Positions 54,492-63,083 of a stretch of DNA of 64,000 nucleotides are shown here, piece after piece. Under the pieces are notes generated by a model, which worked only from the letters and a program-made list of their open reading frames with translations, did no database searches and was not told where the DNA came from. Every line of letters begins with the position of its first letter. The first letter of the stretch is position 1. Position numbers and translations under genes: made by a program. Source of the stretch: an alpha proteobacterium HIMB59 (GTDB taxonomy: Bacteria; Pseudomonadota; Alphaproteobacteria; HIMB59); contig SGZV01000001.1 of the NCBI GenBank assembly GCA_004321805.1, positions 1 to 64,000 on the forward strand, in the 5' to 3' direction.

Positions 54492-54950
54492 TTAAATTTT
54501 TATATCCTCTTTATTAATATTTGTAATTTTTCCTAAAAAAGAAGTAGCAGAGTCTTTTAATTGACCTTCTAAGTCAACTAGTGCCTGTTTTTTCTCTTGG
54601 TCTACTCTTGCTTCAGTCTTCTTTATTTCTGATTGAATTTTTTCCTCAGTTTCTTTTATTAATTTTTCACTTTCTTTAAGTGCATTTTCTTTAGCTTCAT
54701 TGATGATTTGAGAAGCTTTGTCTTTAGCCTCATTTAATTTAGATTCATAGTTTTCAATTAATTGCTCAGCCTTTTTGATTAATTCATCTTGTTTTGAGAG
54801 ATGCGAGTTAACAAATTCATCTCTCTTTTTCAAAAAAGCTCTAATTTTAGGTAGTGTAAAATATGTTAATACCACAAAGAGTATTACAAAAAATACACCC
54901 AGCCAAAAAAGCTGAGAAATAAAGAATTCTATTTGTTCTAATTGAGGCAT
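54492..54950 (-). CDS. ATP synthase F0 subunit b'
   Basis: The second b-type stalk subunit. The N-terminal helix FFISQLFWLGVFFVILFVVL and TYFTLPKIRAFLKKRDEFV are typical of b', followed by an almost continuous charged coiled coil. Length is 152. It pairs with b as a heterodimer in organisms with two genes. It begins 22 bases after atpE. It is usually called atpF' or atpG in alphaproteobacteria. Confidence 0.88.
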   Translation of the reverse strand: MPQLEQIEFFISQLFWLGVFFVILFVVLTYFTLPKIRAFLKKRDEFVNSHLSKQDELIKKAEQLIENYESKLNEAKDKASQIINEAKENALKESEKLIKETEEKIQSEIKKTEARVDQEKKQALVDLEGQLKDSATSFLGKITNINKEDIKI

Positions 54951-54972
54951 TAAGTGATTTTATTAAATTTTT

Positions 54973-55200
54973 TTATGAAAATAAAATCACCAATGCAATA
55001 ACAAGAGCAAAAAGCGCAATAGCTTCAACAAGAGCAAATCCAAGCATTGTCATAGTAAATACCTCGTTTTTTGCAGCAGGGTTTCTACCAACAGCTGTAA
55101 TAAACGCAGCAAAGATATTTCCGATACCTAAACCAGCACCGATCACACCGATCACCGCTAATCCAGCACCTAAGTATTTAAAAGCTTCTACTAGTTCCAT
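54973..55200 (-). CDS. atpE: ATP synthase F0 subunit c
   Basis: The c subunit forms the rotor ring and carries protons on its essential carboxylate. It is a 75-residue hairpin of two helices with the polar loop VGRNPAAKNEVF (the Arg-Asn-Pro F1 contact) and Glu in GFALVEAIALFALV. The second-helix residues around Glu do not show the clear Na+-ligand set, so proton use is likely. A near-perfect Shine-Dalgarno precedes it, in line with the high copy number required. Confidence 0.97.
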   Translation of the reverse strand: MELVEAFKYLGAGLAVIGVIGAGLGIGNIFAAFITAVGRNPAAKNEVFTMTMLGFALVEAIALFALVIALVILFS

Positions 55201-55204
55201 ATTT

Positions 55205-55212
55205 ACCTCCTT
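55205..55212 (-). promoter_or_regulatory. Consensus Shine-Dalgarno of atpE
   Basis: On the minus strand AAGGAGGT lies four bases before the atpE ATG. It is the best ribosome-binding match I noticed in the window, where most genes have weak or no such site. Strong translation of the c subunit relative to other F0 subunits is the likely reason. Confidence 0.75.
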
Positions 55213-55220
55213 ATGTTCAT

Positions 55221-55973
55221 CTAGTGTAAGTGTAAAGCGTCGTTAATATACAAGCATGTTAATATAGCAAAAACATAAGCCTGTAAAAAAGCAATTAGTA
55301 TTTCTAAGCCAGTTAAAGCTACAATAAATACTAATGGCAAAATTCCAAAAAAACCCAATGCAGAAACAAAACCTGCAAAAACTTTTAACAATGTATGACC
55401 TGCTAACATATTAGCAAAAAGTCTTACAGCTAAACTTATAGGTCTTGACAAATATGAAATCACTTCAATTGGTATTAATAAAGGAAGCATATAAATAGGA
55501 AGACCAGGAATGACGAAAAAACTAAAAAATTTAAATCCATGTTTAATAAAACCTAAAACAGTAACGAAAATAAAGACACCTAAGGCTAAACCGAAAGTAA
55601 CAATAATGTGACTAGTAAAAGTAAAGCTATATGGAATCATACCAAACAGATTTCCAAAGAGAATGAACATGAACAATGAGAAAACTAAAGGAAAGTATTT
55701 CCTTCCCTCTTTGCCAGCCGTATCGGTAATAAGATTATTGATAAAGTTAAAACCCATTTCTGCTGCAACCTGTAAACGTGAAGGATATAAATCTTCAACA
55801 GAATTTGTTTTTTTTGATTTTAAAAAAGGAATAGTGAAAAAAGCTAATATGAAGATAGTAGTAATGGTCATCCATAGGGATGAGTTAGTAAAGGAAATAT
55901 TTTGTCCAAACAAATTAAGCTCAACCAAAGGTTGTATTTCAAATTGTTTTAGGGGACTCTCGCCTTTTGCCAT
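55221..55973 (-). CDS. atpB: ATP synthase F0 subunit a
   Basis: Subunit a provides the two half-channels for protons beside the c ring. It is a 250-residue protein with about five or six helices. The essential Arg is in SRPISLAVRLFANMLAGH, and the C-terminal block is LEILIAFLQAYVFAILTCLY. LFGNLFGMIPYSFTFTSHI is the conserved middle helix. The start overlaps no neighbour: atpI ends 17 bases upstream and atpE begins 20 bases downstream. Confidence 0.96.
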   Translation of the reverse strand: MAKGESPLKQFEIQPLVELNLFGQNISFTNSSLWMTITTIFILAFFTIPFLKSKKTNSVEDLYPSRLQVAAEMGFNFINNLITDTAGKEGRKYFPLVFSLFMFILFGNLFGMIPYSFTFTSHIIVTFGLALGVFIFVTVLGFIKHGFKFFSFFVIPGLPIYMLPLLIPIEVISYLSRPISLAVRLFANMLAGHTLLKVFAGFVSALGFFGILPLVFIVALTGLEILIAFLQAYVFAILTCLYINDALHLH

Positions 55974-55990
55974 GCGCTAATAAAACAAAT

Positions 55991-56236
55991 TTATTTACTA
56001 TTTTCTATGCGACGTATAAGCCTGTAAATATTTAAAAGACCTGCAAAAAATCCCAGTATTATCAACGTTATTAGGCCAATAGGTTTGCTGTCAAAGAATT
56101 TATCGAGAGTAAGACCAATTATTACAGAGACAACCATTGCAGCTAAAAGTTCCGATGAGATTCGATAAGCAAAACTCAGCCCTTTTAGGCTAGATTCTTT
56201 ATTTTTACTTTGTTTTTCTTCTTCATTATTCTGCAT
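55991..56236 (-). CDS. atpI: ATP synthase accessory protein AtpI
   Basis: This 81-residue protein has two transmembrane helices (about 30-48 and 54-72) after a charged N-terminus rich in Lys and Glu. SELLAAMVVSVIIGLTLDKF and the Gly-rich second helix match AtpI/AtpZ, which assists c-ring assembly and possibly Mg2+ supply. Position first in the F0 operon supports the call. Its ATG lies 11 bases inside the end of smc, so smc and the atp operon may share a transcript. Confidence 0.85.
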   Translation of the reverse strand: MQNNEEEKQSKNKESSLKGLSFAYRISSELLAAMVVSVIIGLTLDKFFDSKPIGLITLIILGFFAGLLNIYRLIRRIENSK

Positions 56237-58823
56237 ATTTGACAGCTTCTTCTAATTCCACAGAAACAATTTGAGATATTCCTTCTTCTGGCATAGTAAC
56301 ACCGTAAAGCCTATCAACTCTAGACATAGTCATTCGGTTATGAGTAATAATAATAAATTTAGTCTGAACTTTTTGAGAAATCTCTTCAACCATACTACAA
56401 AATCTATCAACATTGTTATCATCCAGTGGAGCATCAACCTCATCTAAAATGCAAAAAGGAGAGGGATTAGCTATAAATACAGCAAAAAGCAGAGAAATAG
56501 CTGTTAGTGCCTGCTCTCCACCAGACAGTAATGTGATGTTTTGCATTTTTTTCCCTGGAGGGCTAGCAAAAATTTCCAAGCCTGAATTTAGAGGATCTTC
56601 ATCATTTTGAATTAATTTTAGATATGCTTTTCCTCCGCCAAACAATTTAGTAAAAAGTTTTTCAAAATTTTCATTAACAATTTGAAATGCATCCTTTAAA
56701 CGAGTTACACCTTCTTTATTGATTTTATTGATAGCATCATGAAGTTTTTCAATTGACTCTTGTATTTCATTTTTATCTTTGATTGTTTCATCAACTTTTT
56801 CTCTTAGTTTTGAATATTCATCTTCTGCAAGAAGATTAACAGCTCCAATCCTTTCTCTTTCTGCTATTAATCTTAGTACTCTTTTTTCGGCAGTTTCTAG
56901 ATCTTCATCTTTTTTAAATTTATCAACTTCATTTTCCAAATTCAAAAGATCAGCATTGATTTTCTCACGGCACAATTGCACTAATTGATTTAAGTTATTT
57001 GAAAAATTAGAAATCTCAGATTCCTTACGGATCAACTCCTCTTTAACTATAGAAAAATTTTGTTCTTTATTGCGAAGGTCCTTAGATAGCTCCTCAAGTA
57101 AATTCTCTTTTTCTTGGAGCTCATTATCAAAAAGTTTTTTTTCATTTCCTAATTCATTAATTTTATTAAGAAGAAATTGTCTTTTACTGTCAATATCGCC
57201 AGGGTTAGTTTGAGAAATTTCTAATTCCTCTTTAGCAGTTTTTATTCTGTCATTTAAATCAACTACTTTTTGATTTGTTAATTCTAAAACTCTTTGCCAT
57301 TCAATTTTTTGATTTTTTAAATCATTTAACCTTTTTTCTTTTAGTTCAGCTAAAATTGAAGAGATATTTGCTTCATAGGAGCTTGATATAAATAATCCAT
57401 CCCACCTCCATAAATTACCATCCAAATCTACTATCGCCTGTCCAGGGTTTAACTTTTGATGATTTGCATACCCTTCTTCTTTCTTTTCAACAATAGCAAT
57501 ATTATTTAATTTATTTATTACTCTTGCAGGTGCTTTTATAACTTTTGCAGCAAGTTCGCATTCAAATGAAAAAGAAGACGAAGTATGTTCTTCTATGACA
57601 TCTGACCAATAAAAAATTTCATCTTTGTCTAATGAAGCTAAAAGTTCTTTTCCAAAAATAGCTGCTACAACATTTTCATATTTTTTATCAAAATTTATAT
57701 TATTCAAAAGACTTCTATCTGATTGACCTATACTTTTATCATTTGATTTTTCAAAATCTTTGGAAGACAAATCTTCAATTTCTTTAATAATCTCATTTAT
57801 TTTTTTATCAGTTTCATCATATTGTTTTTTTTCAACTGATAAGTCATTCTCCAATTGCTCAACACGACGTTCAAGATTAGTTTTATGTTCCTCAAATCTT
57901 AGTTCTTCTTGTTTAAGATTTTCTACTGTCATGTTCAATCTCTCTAATTCTGAATTTAATGAGTAGCTTTTTTCTCTCATGGGAGGTATTTTTACTTTTA
58001 AATCCTCATAGGCTTGATCCTGTGAAGATACATCCCCCTGAAAATCAGCGAGTTTGATTTCAATTGTTCTTTTTTCTTGCTCAAGAGACTCAATTGTTTT
58101 CTGTATTTTATTTCTTTTTACAAAAAAAACTGAAGCTTCAGCATTTTTGATTAAAGTGGATATATTTCGAAATCTTTCAGCCTCTTTAGATTGTTTTTTT
58201 AAAATTGATAATTGTTCTTCATATGTGTCTATTACGTCTTCTACGCGTAATAAGTTATTATTCGCTGCTTTGAGTCTTAGCTCAGAGTCATGTCTTCTTG
58301 ACTGAAGTCCAAGTATTCCTGCAGCCTCTTCTAGAACCATTTTTCTGTCTTCAGGTTTGGCCTGAGTAATTGCTCCAATTCTACCTTGGCTAACTATTGA
58401 TGTAGATCTGGCAGAAGTTGAAGCATCAGCAAAAAGCAATTGAATATCTTTTAATCTTACTTCTTTACCATTTATAAATGAACTTGAACCTTCACCTCTA
58501 TATATCTTCCTTGATATATCTAATTGTTTAGTTTGGAATTTATTTTCTAAATCACTTCCTTCAAGATTAATAAACAAACCAACTTCAGCTAAATTCCAAG
58601 AAGGTCTATTATCTGTTCCGTTAAAAATTAAGTCATCAATTTCCTTACCTCTTAATTGTTTAGCGGAAACTTCTCCAAGTCCAAATCTTATTGCTTCAAC
58701 AATATTAGATTTACCACAGCCGTTAGGGCCAACAATACCAGTTAGCCCAGATTTAACTTCAAATTCTGTAGGTTCAACGAAGGACTTAAAACCTTTAATT
58801 GAGAGTTTATCTAAAGATAACAA
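56226..58823 (-). CDS. smc: Chromosome segregation protein SMC (short coiled coils)
   Basis: SMC is the condensin ATPase that organises the chromosome. The head halves are complete: Walker A GPNGCGKSN at 32-40 and the signature LSGGEQALTAISLLF, with Walker B CILDEVDAPLDDNNVDRF near the end. Two coiled-coil arms flank a hinge at about residues 360-490. At 865 residues it is roughly 300 shorter than the usual 1150-1200, and the missing length lies in the arms and hinge. The start is TTG, within the first beta strand. It follows a DsbA-like gene by one base. Confidence 0.92.
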   Translation of the reverse strand: MLSLDKLSIKGFKSFVEPTEFEVKSGLTGIVGPNGCGKSNIVEAIRFGLGEVSAKQLRGKEIDDLIFNGTDNRPSWNLAEVGLFINLEGSDLENKFQTKQLDISRKIYRGEGSSSFINGKEVRLKDIQLLFADASTSARSTSIVSQGRIGAITQAKPEDRKMVLEEAAGILGLQSRRHDSELRLKAANNNLLRVEDVIDTYEEQLSILKKQSKEAERFRNISTLIKNAEASVFFVKRNKIQKTIESLEQEKRTIEIKLADFQGDVSSQDQAYEDLKVKIPPMREKSYSLNSELERLNMTVENLKQEELRFEEHKTNLERRVEQLENDLSVEKKQYDETDKKINEIIKEIEDLSSKDFEKSNDKSIGQSDRSLLNNINFDKKYENVVAAIFGKELLASLDKDEIFYWSDVIEEHTSSSFSFECELAAKVIKAPARVINKLNNIAIVEKKEEGYANHQKLNPGQAIVDLDGNLWRWDGLFISSSYEANISSILAELKEKRLNDLKNQKIEWQRVLELTNQKVVDLNDRIKTAKEELEISQTNPGDIDSKRQFLLNKINELGNEKKLFDNELQEKENLLEELSKDLRNKEQNFSIVKEELIRKESEISNFSNNLNQLVQLCREKINADLLNLENEVDKFKKDEDLETAEKRVLRLIAERERIGAVNLLAEDEYSKLREKVDETIKDKNEIQESIEKLHDAINKINKEGVTRLKDAFQIVNENFEKLFTKLFGGGKAYLKLIQNDEDPLNSGLEIFASPPGKKMQNITLLSGGEQALTAISLLFAVFIANPSPFCILDEVDAPLDDNNVDRFCSMVEEISQKVQTKFIIITHNRMTMSRVDRLYGVTMPEEGISQIVSVELEEAVKYAE

Positions 58824-58824
58824 A

Positions 58825-59445
58825 TTATTTATTTAATTCTTTTTTGATTATTTTTAAAAACTCAGAAGCAGGTCTATTGCCTTGAATTTTTTCACCATTA
58901 ATCAGAAAAGTAGGGGTGCTTTCAATGCCAAATGATTCTTGAGACTCTACTTGAAGGCCCAATAATTTATTTTGTAGAGCTTCATTGCTCAAGCATGATT
59001 GCAATTGTTCATCTTCCAATCCCAATTGAAGTCCATAGCTATTGAGTAATTCAACAATTTTTTCACCAGATTCCGCTTTTGTCCATGTATCGTAGTTACT
59101 ATAAACCGAGTCTATATAGCTTGGCCTTATTGATTGATCACAACTAGCAATAATTGAAGCATAAAAAGCTGCCTGATTTAATGGAAAATCAACAACGTAA
59201 TAATTTATATGTTCAAATAAACCACTTTCTTTGAGTTCATTAAGGGTTTCATTATGAAACGAAGCGCAATGAGAGCAGCTAAAGGAAGAAAATTCAATTA
59301 TATCAACAGTGTTTGACGCGGTTGCCTGGTGTAAAGGAATTAACTCATTATTTTTAATGAAATTCTCATATTTATATTCCTTAGAAATACAATTTCCTAC
59401 GAGTAAAAATAACAGAGAAATAGTTAGATATTTGATTTTATTCAT
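58825..59445 (-). CDS. DsbA-family thiol-disulfide protein
   Basis: A hydrophobic N-terminus (about 5-19) directs export. The thioredoxin-fold active site is CSHC (Cys57-Cys60) in FSSFSCSHCASF, and the cis-proline is in ESTPTFLING. An inserted helical domain lies between. The match is to the DsbA/BdbD branch common beside mutY in alphaproteobacteria. A cysteine at 19 in LLVGNC is not a standard lipobox because of Asn at -1. Its oxidant could be the DsbB at 19.1 kb. Confidence 0.88.
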   Translation of the reverse strand: MNKIKYLTISLLFLLVGNCISKEYKYENFIKNNELIPLHQATASNTVDIIEFSSFSCSHCASFHNETLNELKESGLFEHINYYVVDFPLNQAAFYASIIASCDQSIRPSYIDSVYSNYDTWTKAESGEKIVELLNSYGLQLGLEDEQLQSCLSNEALQNKLLGLQVESQESFGIESTPTFLINGEKIQGNRPASEFLKIIKKELNK

Positions 59446-59884
59446 GGGTTTTACTAAAGATATCTTTAAAAATTGCTCTCACTTCTGCATCTTTTATATC
59501 ATTTAATTTTTGATTATTAACATCTTTTAATTTTTTTGTTGCAATTTTTTCGTTGTCAATTTTGTTAACATTCTTTTTTGATAAAAAATCATGAAAAAAT
59601 AGGATTTTATTAATTTTTAAACCTAAGATTTCCTCACATTTTAAAATTATTTCACGTTGGATAGAATGAAGCTCAAAAGACTTCGATGAATTAATTTTAA
59701 ATTCTAATTTTAAAGAATCTGACTGGCCTAGAATTGATACTTTTTTTAGCTCAATATCTTCAGAGTGCTCTCCAAAGATTATTTTCCAGTTTTTTGTAAG
59801 AAGTGTGTTTATCTTTAATTTTTTTTTATTTAATTTATTAAGTAAATGAAAAGCGACATCATTCAATTTGGAGATTTTCTTCAT
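59438..59884 (-). CDS. DUF721 (DciA-like) protein
   Basis: The N-terminal half has the DUF721 layout: helix (FHLLNKLNKKKLKINTLLTK), then NWKIIFGEHSEDIELKKVSI with the conserved Trp, then strands with LKLEFKINSS. DUF721 proteins include DciA, the helicase loader. Alphaproteobacterial members sit between mutY and dsbA as here, and their role is less clear. The second half is Lys/Asn-rich and disordered in look. The ATG start lies 39 bases inside the divergent mutY coding region; a TTG at 59866 is an alternative. Confidence 0.72.
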   Translation of the reverse strand: MKKISKLNDVAFHLLNKLNKKKLKINTLLTKNWKIIFGEHSEDIELKKVSILGQSDSLKLEFKINSSKSFELHSIQREIILKCEEILGLKINKILFFHDFLSKKNVNKIDNEKIATKKLKDVNNQKLNDIKDAEVRAIFKDIFSKTHE

Positions 59885-60844
59885 AAAAATAATTTTTATG
59901 ATCTTATATTATCTTGGTTTAAAAAAAATCAAAGACACTTATATTGGCGTCAGAATAGAAGTATATATCTGACCTATTTGACGGAAATAATGCTTCAACA
60001 AACGACAGTAAAGACAGTTGAAAATAAACTAAAATCATTTTTAAAAGATTTTCCAGACTTTAATTCCTATAAAAATAAAAATTTAAGTGATGTATTAAAT
60101 AGCTGGTCTGGACTGGGATACTATAAAAGAGCGGAAAACTTATTTAACTCTGTAGAAATAATTAACAAAAAATACAATGGAAAGTTACCAAGTGAAATTT
60201 CACAATTGCTGACTTTACCTGGGATTGGTAATTACACAGCAAACTCAGTGTTAGCGATTGCATTTAATAAAAAAGCCTTTCCAATTGATGTCAACATTAG
60301 AAGATTGTTAACAAGACTTACAGGAAGAGCATTTAATGATAAAGAGTTAGCAAAAATTTTAGAACTAATACTTAAAAATAAAAAAAGCTATCGAAATTTT
60401 ACTGAGTCAATGATGGACTTTAGTTCATCTATATGTAAAAAAAATTCACCCTTGTGTGAGTCATGTACATTTAAGCTTTTTTGTGGATCTGCTTTTCAGG
60501 AATTTAAGGCTATAAGAAAGTCAAAACCTAATATAAAGAAAATAGATTTTTTTATATTAAAAAACAAAACATCTTTTTGTTTTATTCAAAAGCCAAATTT
60601 TCAGTTTTATCAAAATTTTTTACACTTACCGTCAAATTTAGATTCAATATTTATATCTGGAATTAATTTGAAGAAGAAAACTAAAATTAAAAAATTTAAA
60701 TACTCAATTACAAATAATCGATATGAAGTTCAAGTATTTTTTGCAGAAATTAAAAAAATTAAAAATAAAAAAATTATTTGGATAGATGAAAGTAAATTAC
60801 CAAAAATCGCATTACCATCTTTATTCAAAAAAATTTTAATTTAA
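59846..60844 (+). CDS. mutY: A/G-specific adenine DNA glycosylase
   Basis: MutY removes adenine opposite 8-oxoguanine. LYWRQNRSIYLTYLTEIMLQ has the catalytic Glu47 and TEIMLQQTTVKTV is the family motif. LPGIGNYTANSVLAIAF is the helix-hairpin-helix and FPIDVNIRRLLTRL holds the catalytic Asp. The 4Fe-4S ligands are in CKKNSPLCESCTFKLFC. The C-terminal NUDIX-like domain is divergent and Lys-rich. Length is 332. The 15 residues before the core come from sequence shared with the divergent DUF721 gene. Confidence 0.93.
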   Translation: MKSDIIQFGDFLHKNNFYDLILSWFKKNQRHLYWRQNRSIYLTYLTEIMLQQTTVKTVENKLKSFLKDFPDFNSYKNKNLSDVLNSWSGLGYYKRAENLFNSVEIINKKYNGKLPSEISQLLTLPGIGNYTANSVLAIAFNKKAFPIDVNIRRLLTRLTGRAFNDKELAKILELILKNKKSYRNFTESMMDFSSSICKKNSPLCESCTFKLFCGSAFQEFKAIRKSKPNIKKIDFFILKNKTSFCFIQKPNFQFYQNFLHLPSNLDSIFISGINLKKKTKIKKFKYSITNNRYEVQVFFAEIKKIKNKKIIWIDESKLPKIALPSLFKKILI

Positions 60845-61905
60845 GATCTTATTTTTTTTCTAATTTCATCAATAGAGACAAGATTTTTCTTTTTATCTTC
60901 ATAATGCCAGTAGTCCCATCCATTAAAGGAAGATGTATTATTAACTTTAGCAGCTATTTTATGAATTGATCCTCGATCATTATTATAAGTAATACTTCCA
61001 TCAGGTAGTATTGTAGCTTTGTAATCTTTATTAATGTTGTAGAGCTTTGATCCAGGTTTTAGGTATCCAGTGTTAATAAGTGTTCCAAATGGAACTTTTT
61101 TTTGTGGCTTGTCTCTCTCATTGATTTCTAAAAGTTTTTCATCAAGTGTTTTGATTGAATTCAATCTCTTATTTGCCAAAGATTGATATGCTTTATCTTT
61201 TTCAAACCCTATATATTTTCTACCTAGGTGCTTTGCAGCTGCGCAAAAGCTAGCTGTGCCAGCAAAAGGTTCTAAAACCAAATCACCTTTTATTGTTGAT
61301 TGTAATAAAATTTTGTTCATTAGCGCTAATGGTTTTTGTGTTGGGTGTGCGGTTTCATTATCAACATTTTTTAATCTTTCTTTTCCTGAGCATATAGGAA
61401 AATTCCAAACACTTCTCTCTTGTTTATCTTCATTGCTAGTTTTTAGAGTATGGTAATTGAATTGATATTTTGATTTAGGGCTTTTAGAACACCAAATAAG
61501 TGTTTCATGAGCATTGGTGAGTCTAGTTGCTCTAAAATTTGGTAGCGGATTTGATTTGACCCAAATGACATCATTTAATATCCAAAAATTTAAATCTTGA
61601 AGAATTTTACCAATTCTAAAAATATTATGGTAAGAGCCAATAATCCATAACCCACCATCATTTTTAAGAATTCTTTTACAATTTTTTAAGTAAGATAATG
61701 TAAATTCATCATAACTTGCGTAATTATCAAATTTATCCCAATCTTGACTTACACCAGTTACAACAGAGTGGTTGGGCCTTGTGAGCTCTTTGTTTAGCTG
61801 TAAATTATATGGTGGATCTAAAAAAATAAGATCAATTGAGTTTTCATCAATTCTATTGATTAATTCTAAACAATCTCCTTGGTGAATTTTGTTAATCTTT
61901 AACAC
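60841..61905 (-). CDS. ccrM: CcrM-type GANTC-specific adenine DNA methyltransferase
   Basis: CcrM methylates adenine in GANTC and times the alphaproteobacterial cell cycle. It is a beta-class N6 enzyme with DPPY first (FLDPPYNLQ, Asp30-Tyr33) and the SAM motif EPFAGTASFCAA later. Blocks QDWDKFDNYASYDEF, GSYHNIFRIG and HPTQKPLALM follow CcrM closely. The C-terminal extension GSIHKIAAKVNNTSSFNGWDYWH is the CcrM-specific DNA-recognition tail. Length (354) fits. The start is GTG with a GAATC site 4 bases upstream. No restriction enzyme is nearby. Confidence 0.95.
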   Translation of the reverse strand: MLKINKIHQGDCLELINRIDENSIDLIFLDPPYNLQLNKELTRPNHSVVTGVSQDWDKFDNYASYDEFTLSYLKNCKRILKNDGGLWIIGSYHNIFRIGKILQDLNFWILNDVIWVKSNPLPNFRATRLTNAHETLIWCSKSPKSKYQFNYHTLKTSNEDKQERSVWNFPICSGKERLKNVDNETAHPTQKPLALMNKILLQSTIKGDLVLEPFAGTASFCAAAKHLGRKYIGFEKDKAYQSLANKRLNSIKTLDEKLLEINERDKPQKKVPFGTLINTGYLKPGSKLYNINKDYKATILPDGSITYNNDRGSIHKIAAKVNNTSSFNGWDYWHYEDKKKNLVSIDEIRKKIRS

Positions 61906-61909
61906 TCAA

Positions 61910-61914
61910 GAATC
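61910..61914. promoter_or_regulatory. GANTC methylation site just before ccrM
   Basis: GAATC lies four bases before the ccrM GTG start, in the 73-base gap to rnhB. It is the only GANTC I see in that gap. In Caulobacter, methylation of GANTC sites in the ccrM leader modulates its expression. A similar feedback here is inference. Confidence 0.4.
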
Positions 61915-61978
61915 TTAGTTTTTTTTTTGTTTTAAAGTTAGTTAATATGATTAAGACTGTTGATAACTAAGTAGATAA

Positions 61979-62569
61979 CTATTTGATAAGTCGACTAATG
62001 GGTTGATAAGTTTTTCGGTGAAAAGGACTTATACCATATTTATCAATAGCATTGAGATGACTTTTTGTTCCATATCCTGCATTTTTGTTCCACTCATATC
62101 TACCTTCAAATTGATGTAATTTTAAAACTAGTTTATCTCGAAATACCTTAGCCATTATTGAGGCAGCAGACACTTGATTAATTTTATCATCAGCTTTAAT
62201 CAAAGATGAAACTTGAAACTTATTTAAGTCTTCAGGGATAAACTTACCATCAATGATGATTTGATCAGAAGCTTTAGCAATAGTTTTAATAGCAATAGAC
62301 ATTGATTGTAAAACTACTTTATGGATATTTAATTTTTCAATATCTCTCTTTTTCCCAAAAGTAATTTGATAAGAATAATTTGGATTTTTATTGCTCTTAA
62401 AATAGTTATAAATTTCTTCTCTTTGTTTTTTATTTATTTTTTTTGAGTCTTTGATTGAAAAAGGTAATAATTCAAATAAATCATCTCTAGATCTAAACGC
62501 ACATATAATTACGCTTCCTACAAGAGAGCCTCTTCCAACTTCATCTACTCCAACAATGAAATTACTCAT
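61979..62569 (-). CDS. rnhB: Ribonuclease HII
   Basis: RnhB removes ribonucleotides embedded in DNA and RNA primers. IVGVDEVGRGSLVGSVI carries Asp9 and Glu10, IIDGKFIP holds the third acidic residue, and KADDKINQVSAASIMAKVFRD (in part) the fourth with the conserved Lys. YGTKSHLNAIDKYGISPFHR is the C-terminal signature. Length (196) is normal. It overlaps the MoaB-type gene by 8 bases and lies upstream of ccrM. Confidence 0.95.
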   Translation of the reverse strand: MSNFIVGVDEVGRGSLVGSVIICAFRSRDDLFELLPFSIKDSKKINKKQREEIYNYFKSNKNPNYSYQITFGKKRDIEKLNIHKVVLQSMSIAIKTIAKASDQIIIDGKFIPEDLNKFQVSSLIKADDKINQVSAASIMAKVFRDKLVLKLHQFEGRYEWNKNAGYGTKSHLNAIDKYGISPFHRKTYQPISRLIK

Positions 62570-63083
62570 CGAGCCTAGGTATTAACTCAATGAAGTTACA
62601 GGGTTTATGCCTAATGTCTAATTGGTAAAATAAAATCTCTTTCCAGGCATCTTGAACGGCAGACTTGGATCCTGGTAAACAGAAAACGTATTTTTTATTT
62701 ACTAGAAAAGAGCTACTCCTTGATTGTATTGCTGAGGTCCCAATTTTTTGAAAACTTATTTGTCTAAATAACTCCCCAAAACCTGGAATTTCTAATTCTG
62801 ATATAGATTTTACACAATCAATAGTATTATCCCTACCTGTTAAACCAGTACCACCAGTTGTAATTATAACTTGTATTTCATTTTTTAAGCTTAGATCTGT
62901 AACAGTATTTATTATTCCCTGAGCATCATCTTTAATTACCTCATGATATAAACAAAAATGCCCTTTTTCATTTATAGCTTTAAATAAATATGTTCCAGAT
63001 TTATCATTATCTTTATTTCTGGTATCAGAAATAGTTAGCACAGCTATGTTAATAGGTGAGAAAATTATCTTTTCATCAATCAT
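62562..63083 (-). CDS. moaB: MoaB/MogA-family molybdopterin-binding protein
   Basis: The fold adenylylates or binds molybdopterin. IAVLTISDTRNKDNDKSG is the N-terminal motif, VIITTGGTGLTGRDNTID the MPT-binding loop, and FCLPGSKSAVQDAWKEIL the C-terminal block. Length (173) matches MoaB. No other molybdenum-cofactor gene is nearby, so activity depends on genes elsewhere. MoaB-type proteins can also be present without a clear role. Shares ATGA with the transglycosylase gene. Confidence 0.88.
   Translation of the reverse strand: MIDEKIIFSPINIAVLTISDTRNKDNDKSGTYLFKAINEKGHFCLYHEVIKDDAQGIINTVTDLSLKNEIQVIITTGGTGLTGRDNTIDCVKSISELEIPGFGELFRQISFQKIGTSAIQSRSSSFLVNKKYVFCLPGSKSAVQDAWKEILFYQLDIRHKPCNFIELIPRLDE

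Noticed and set aside
58825..59445. DsbA-like protein as a lipoprotein
   Set aside because: The cysteine at 19 follows Asn, which does not fit a lipobox, so a plain signal peptide or anchor is more likely.
60841..61905. DNA methyltransferase as a restriction-modification component
   Set aside because: The C-terminal tail and flanking rnhB fit CcrM; no restriction gene is near.
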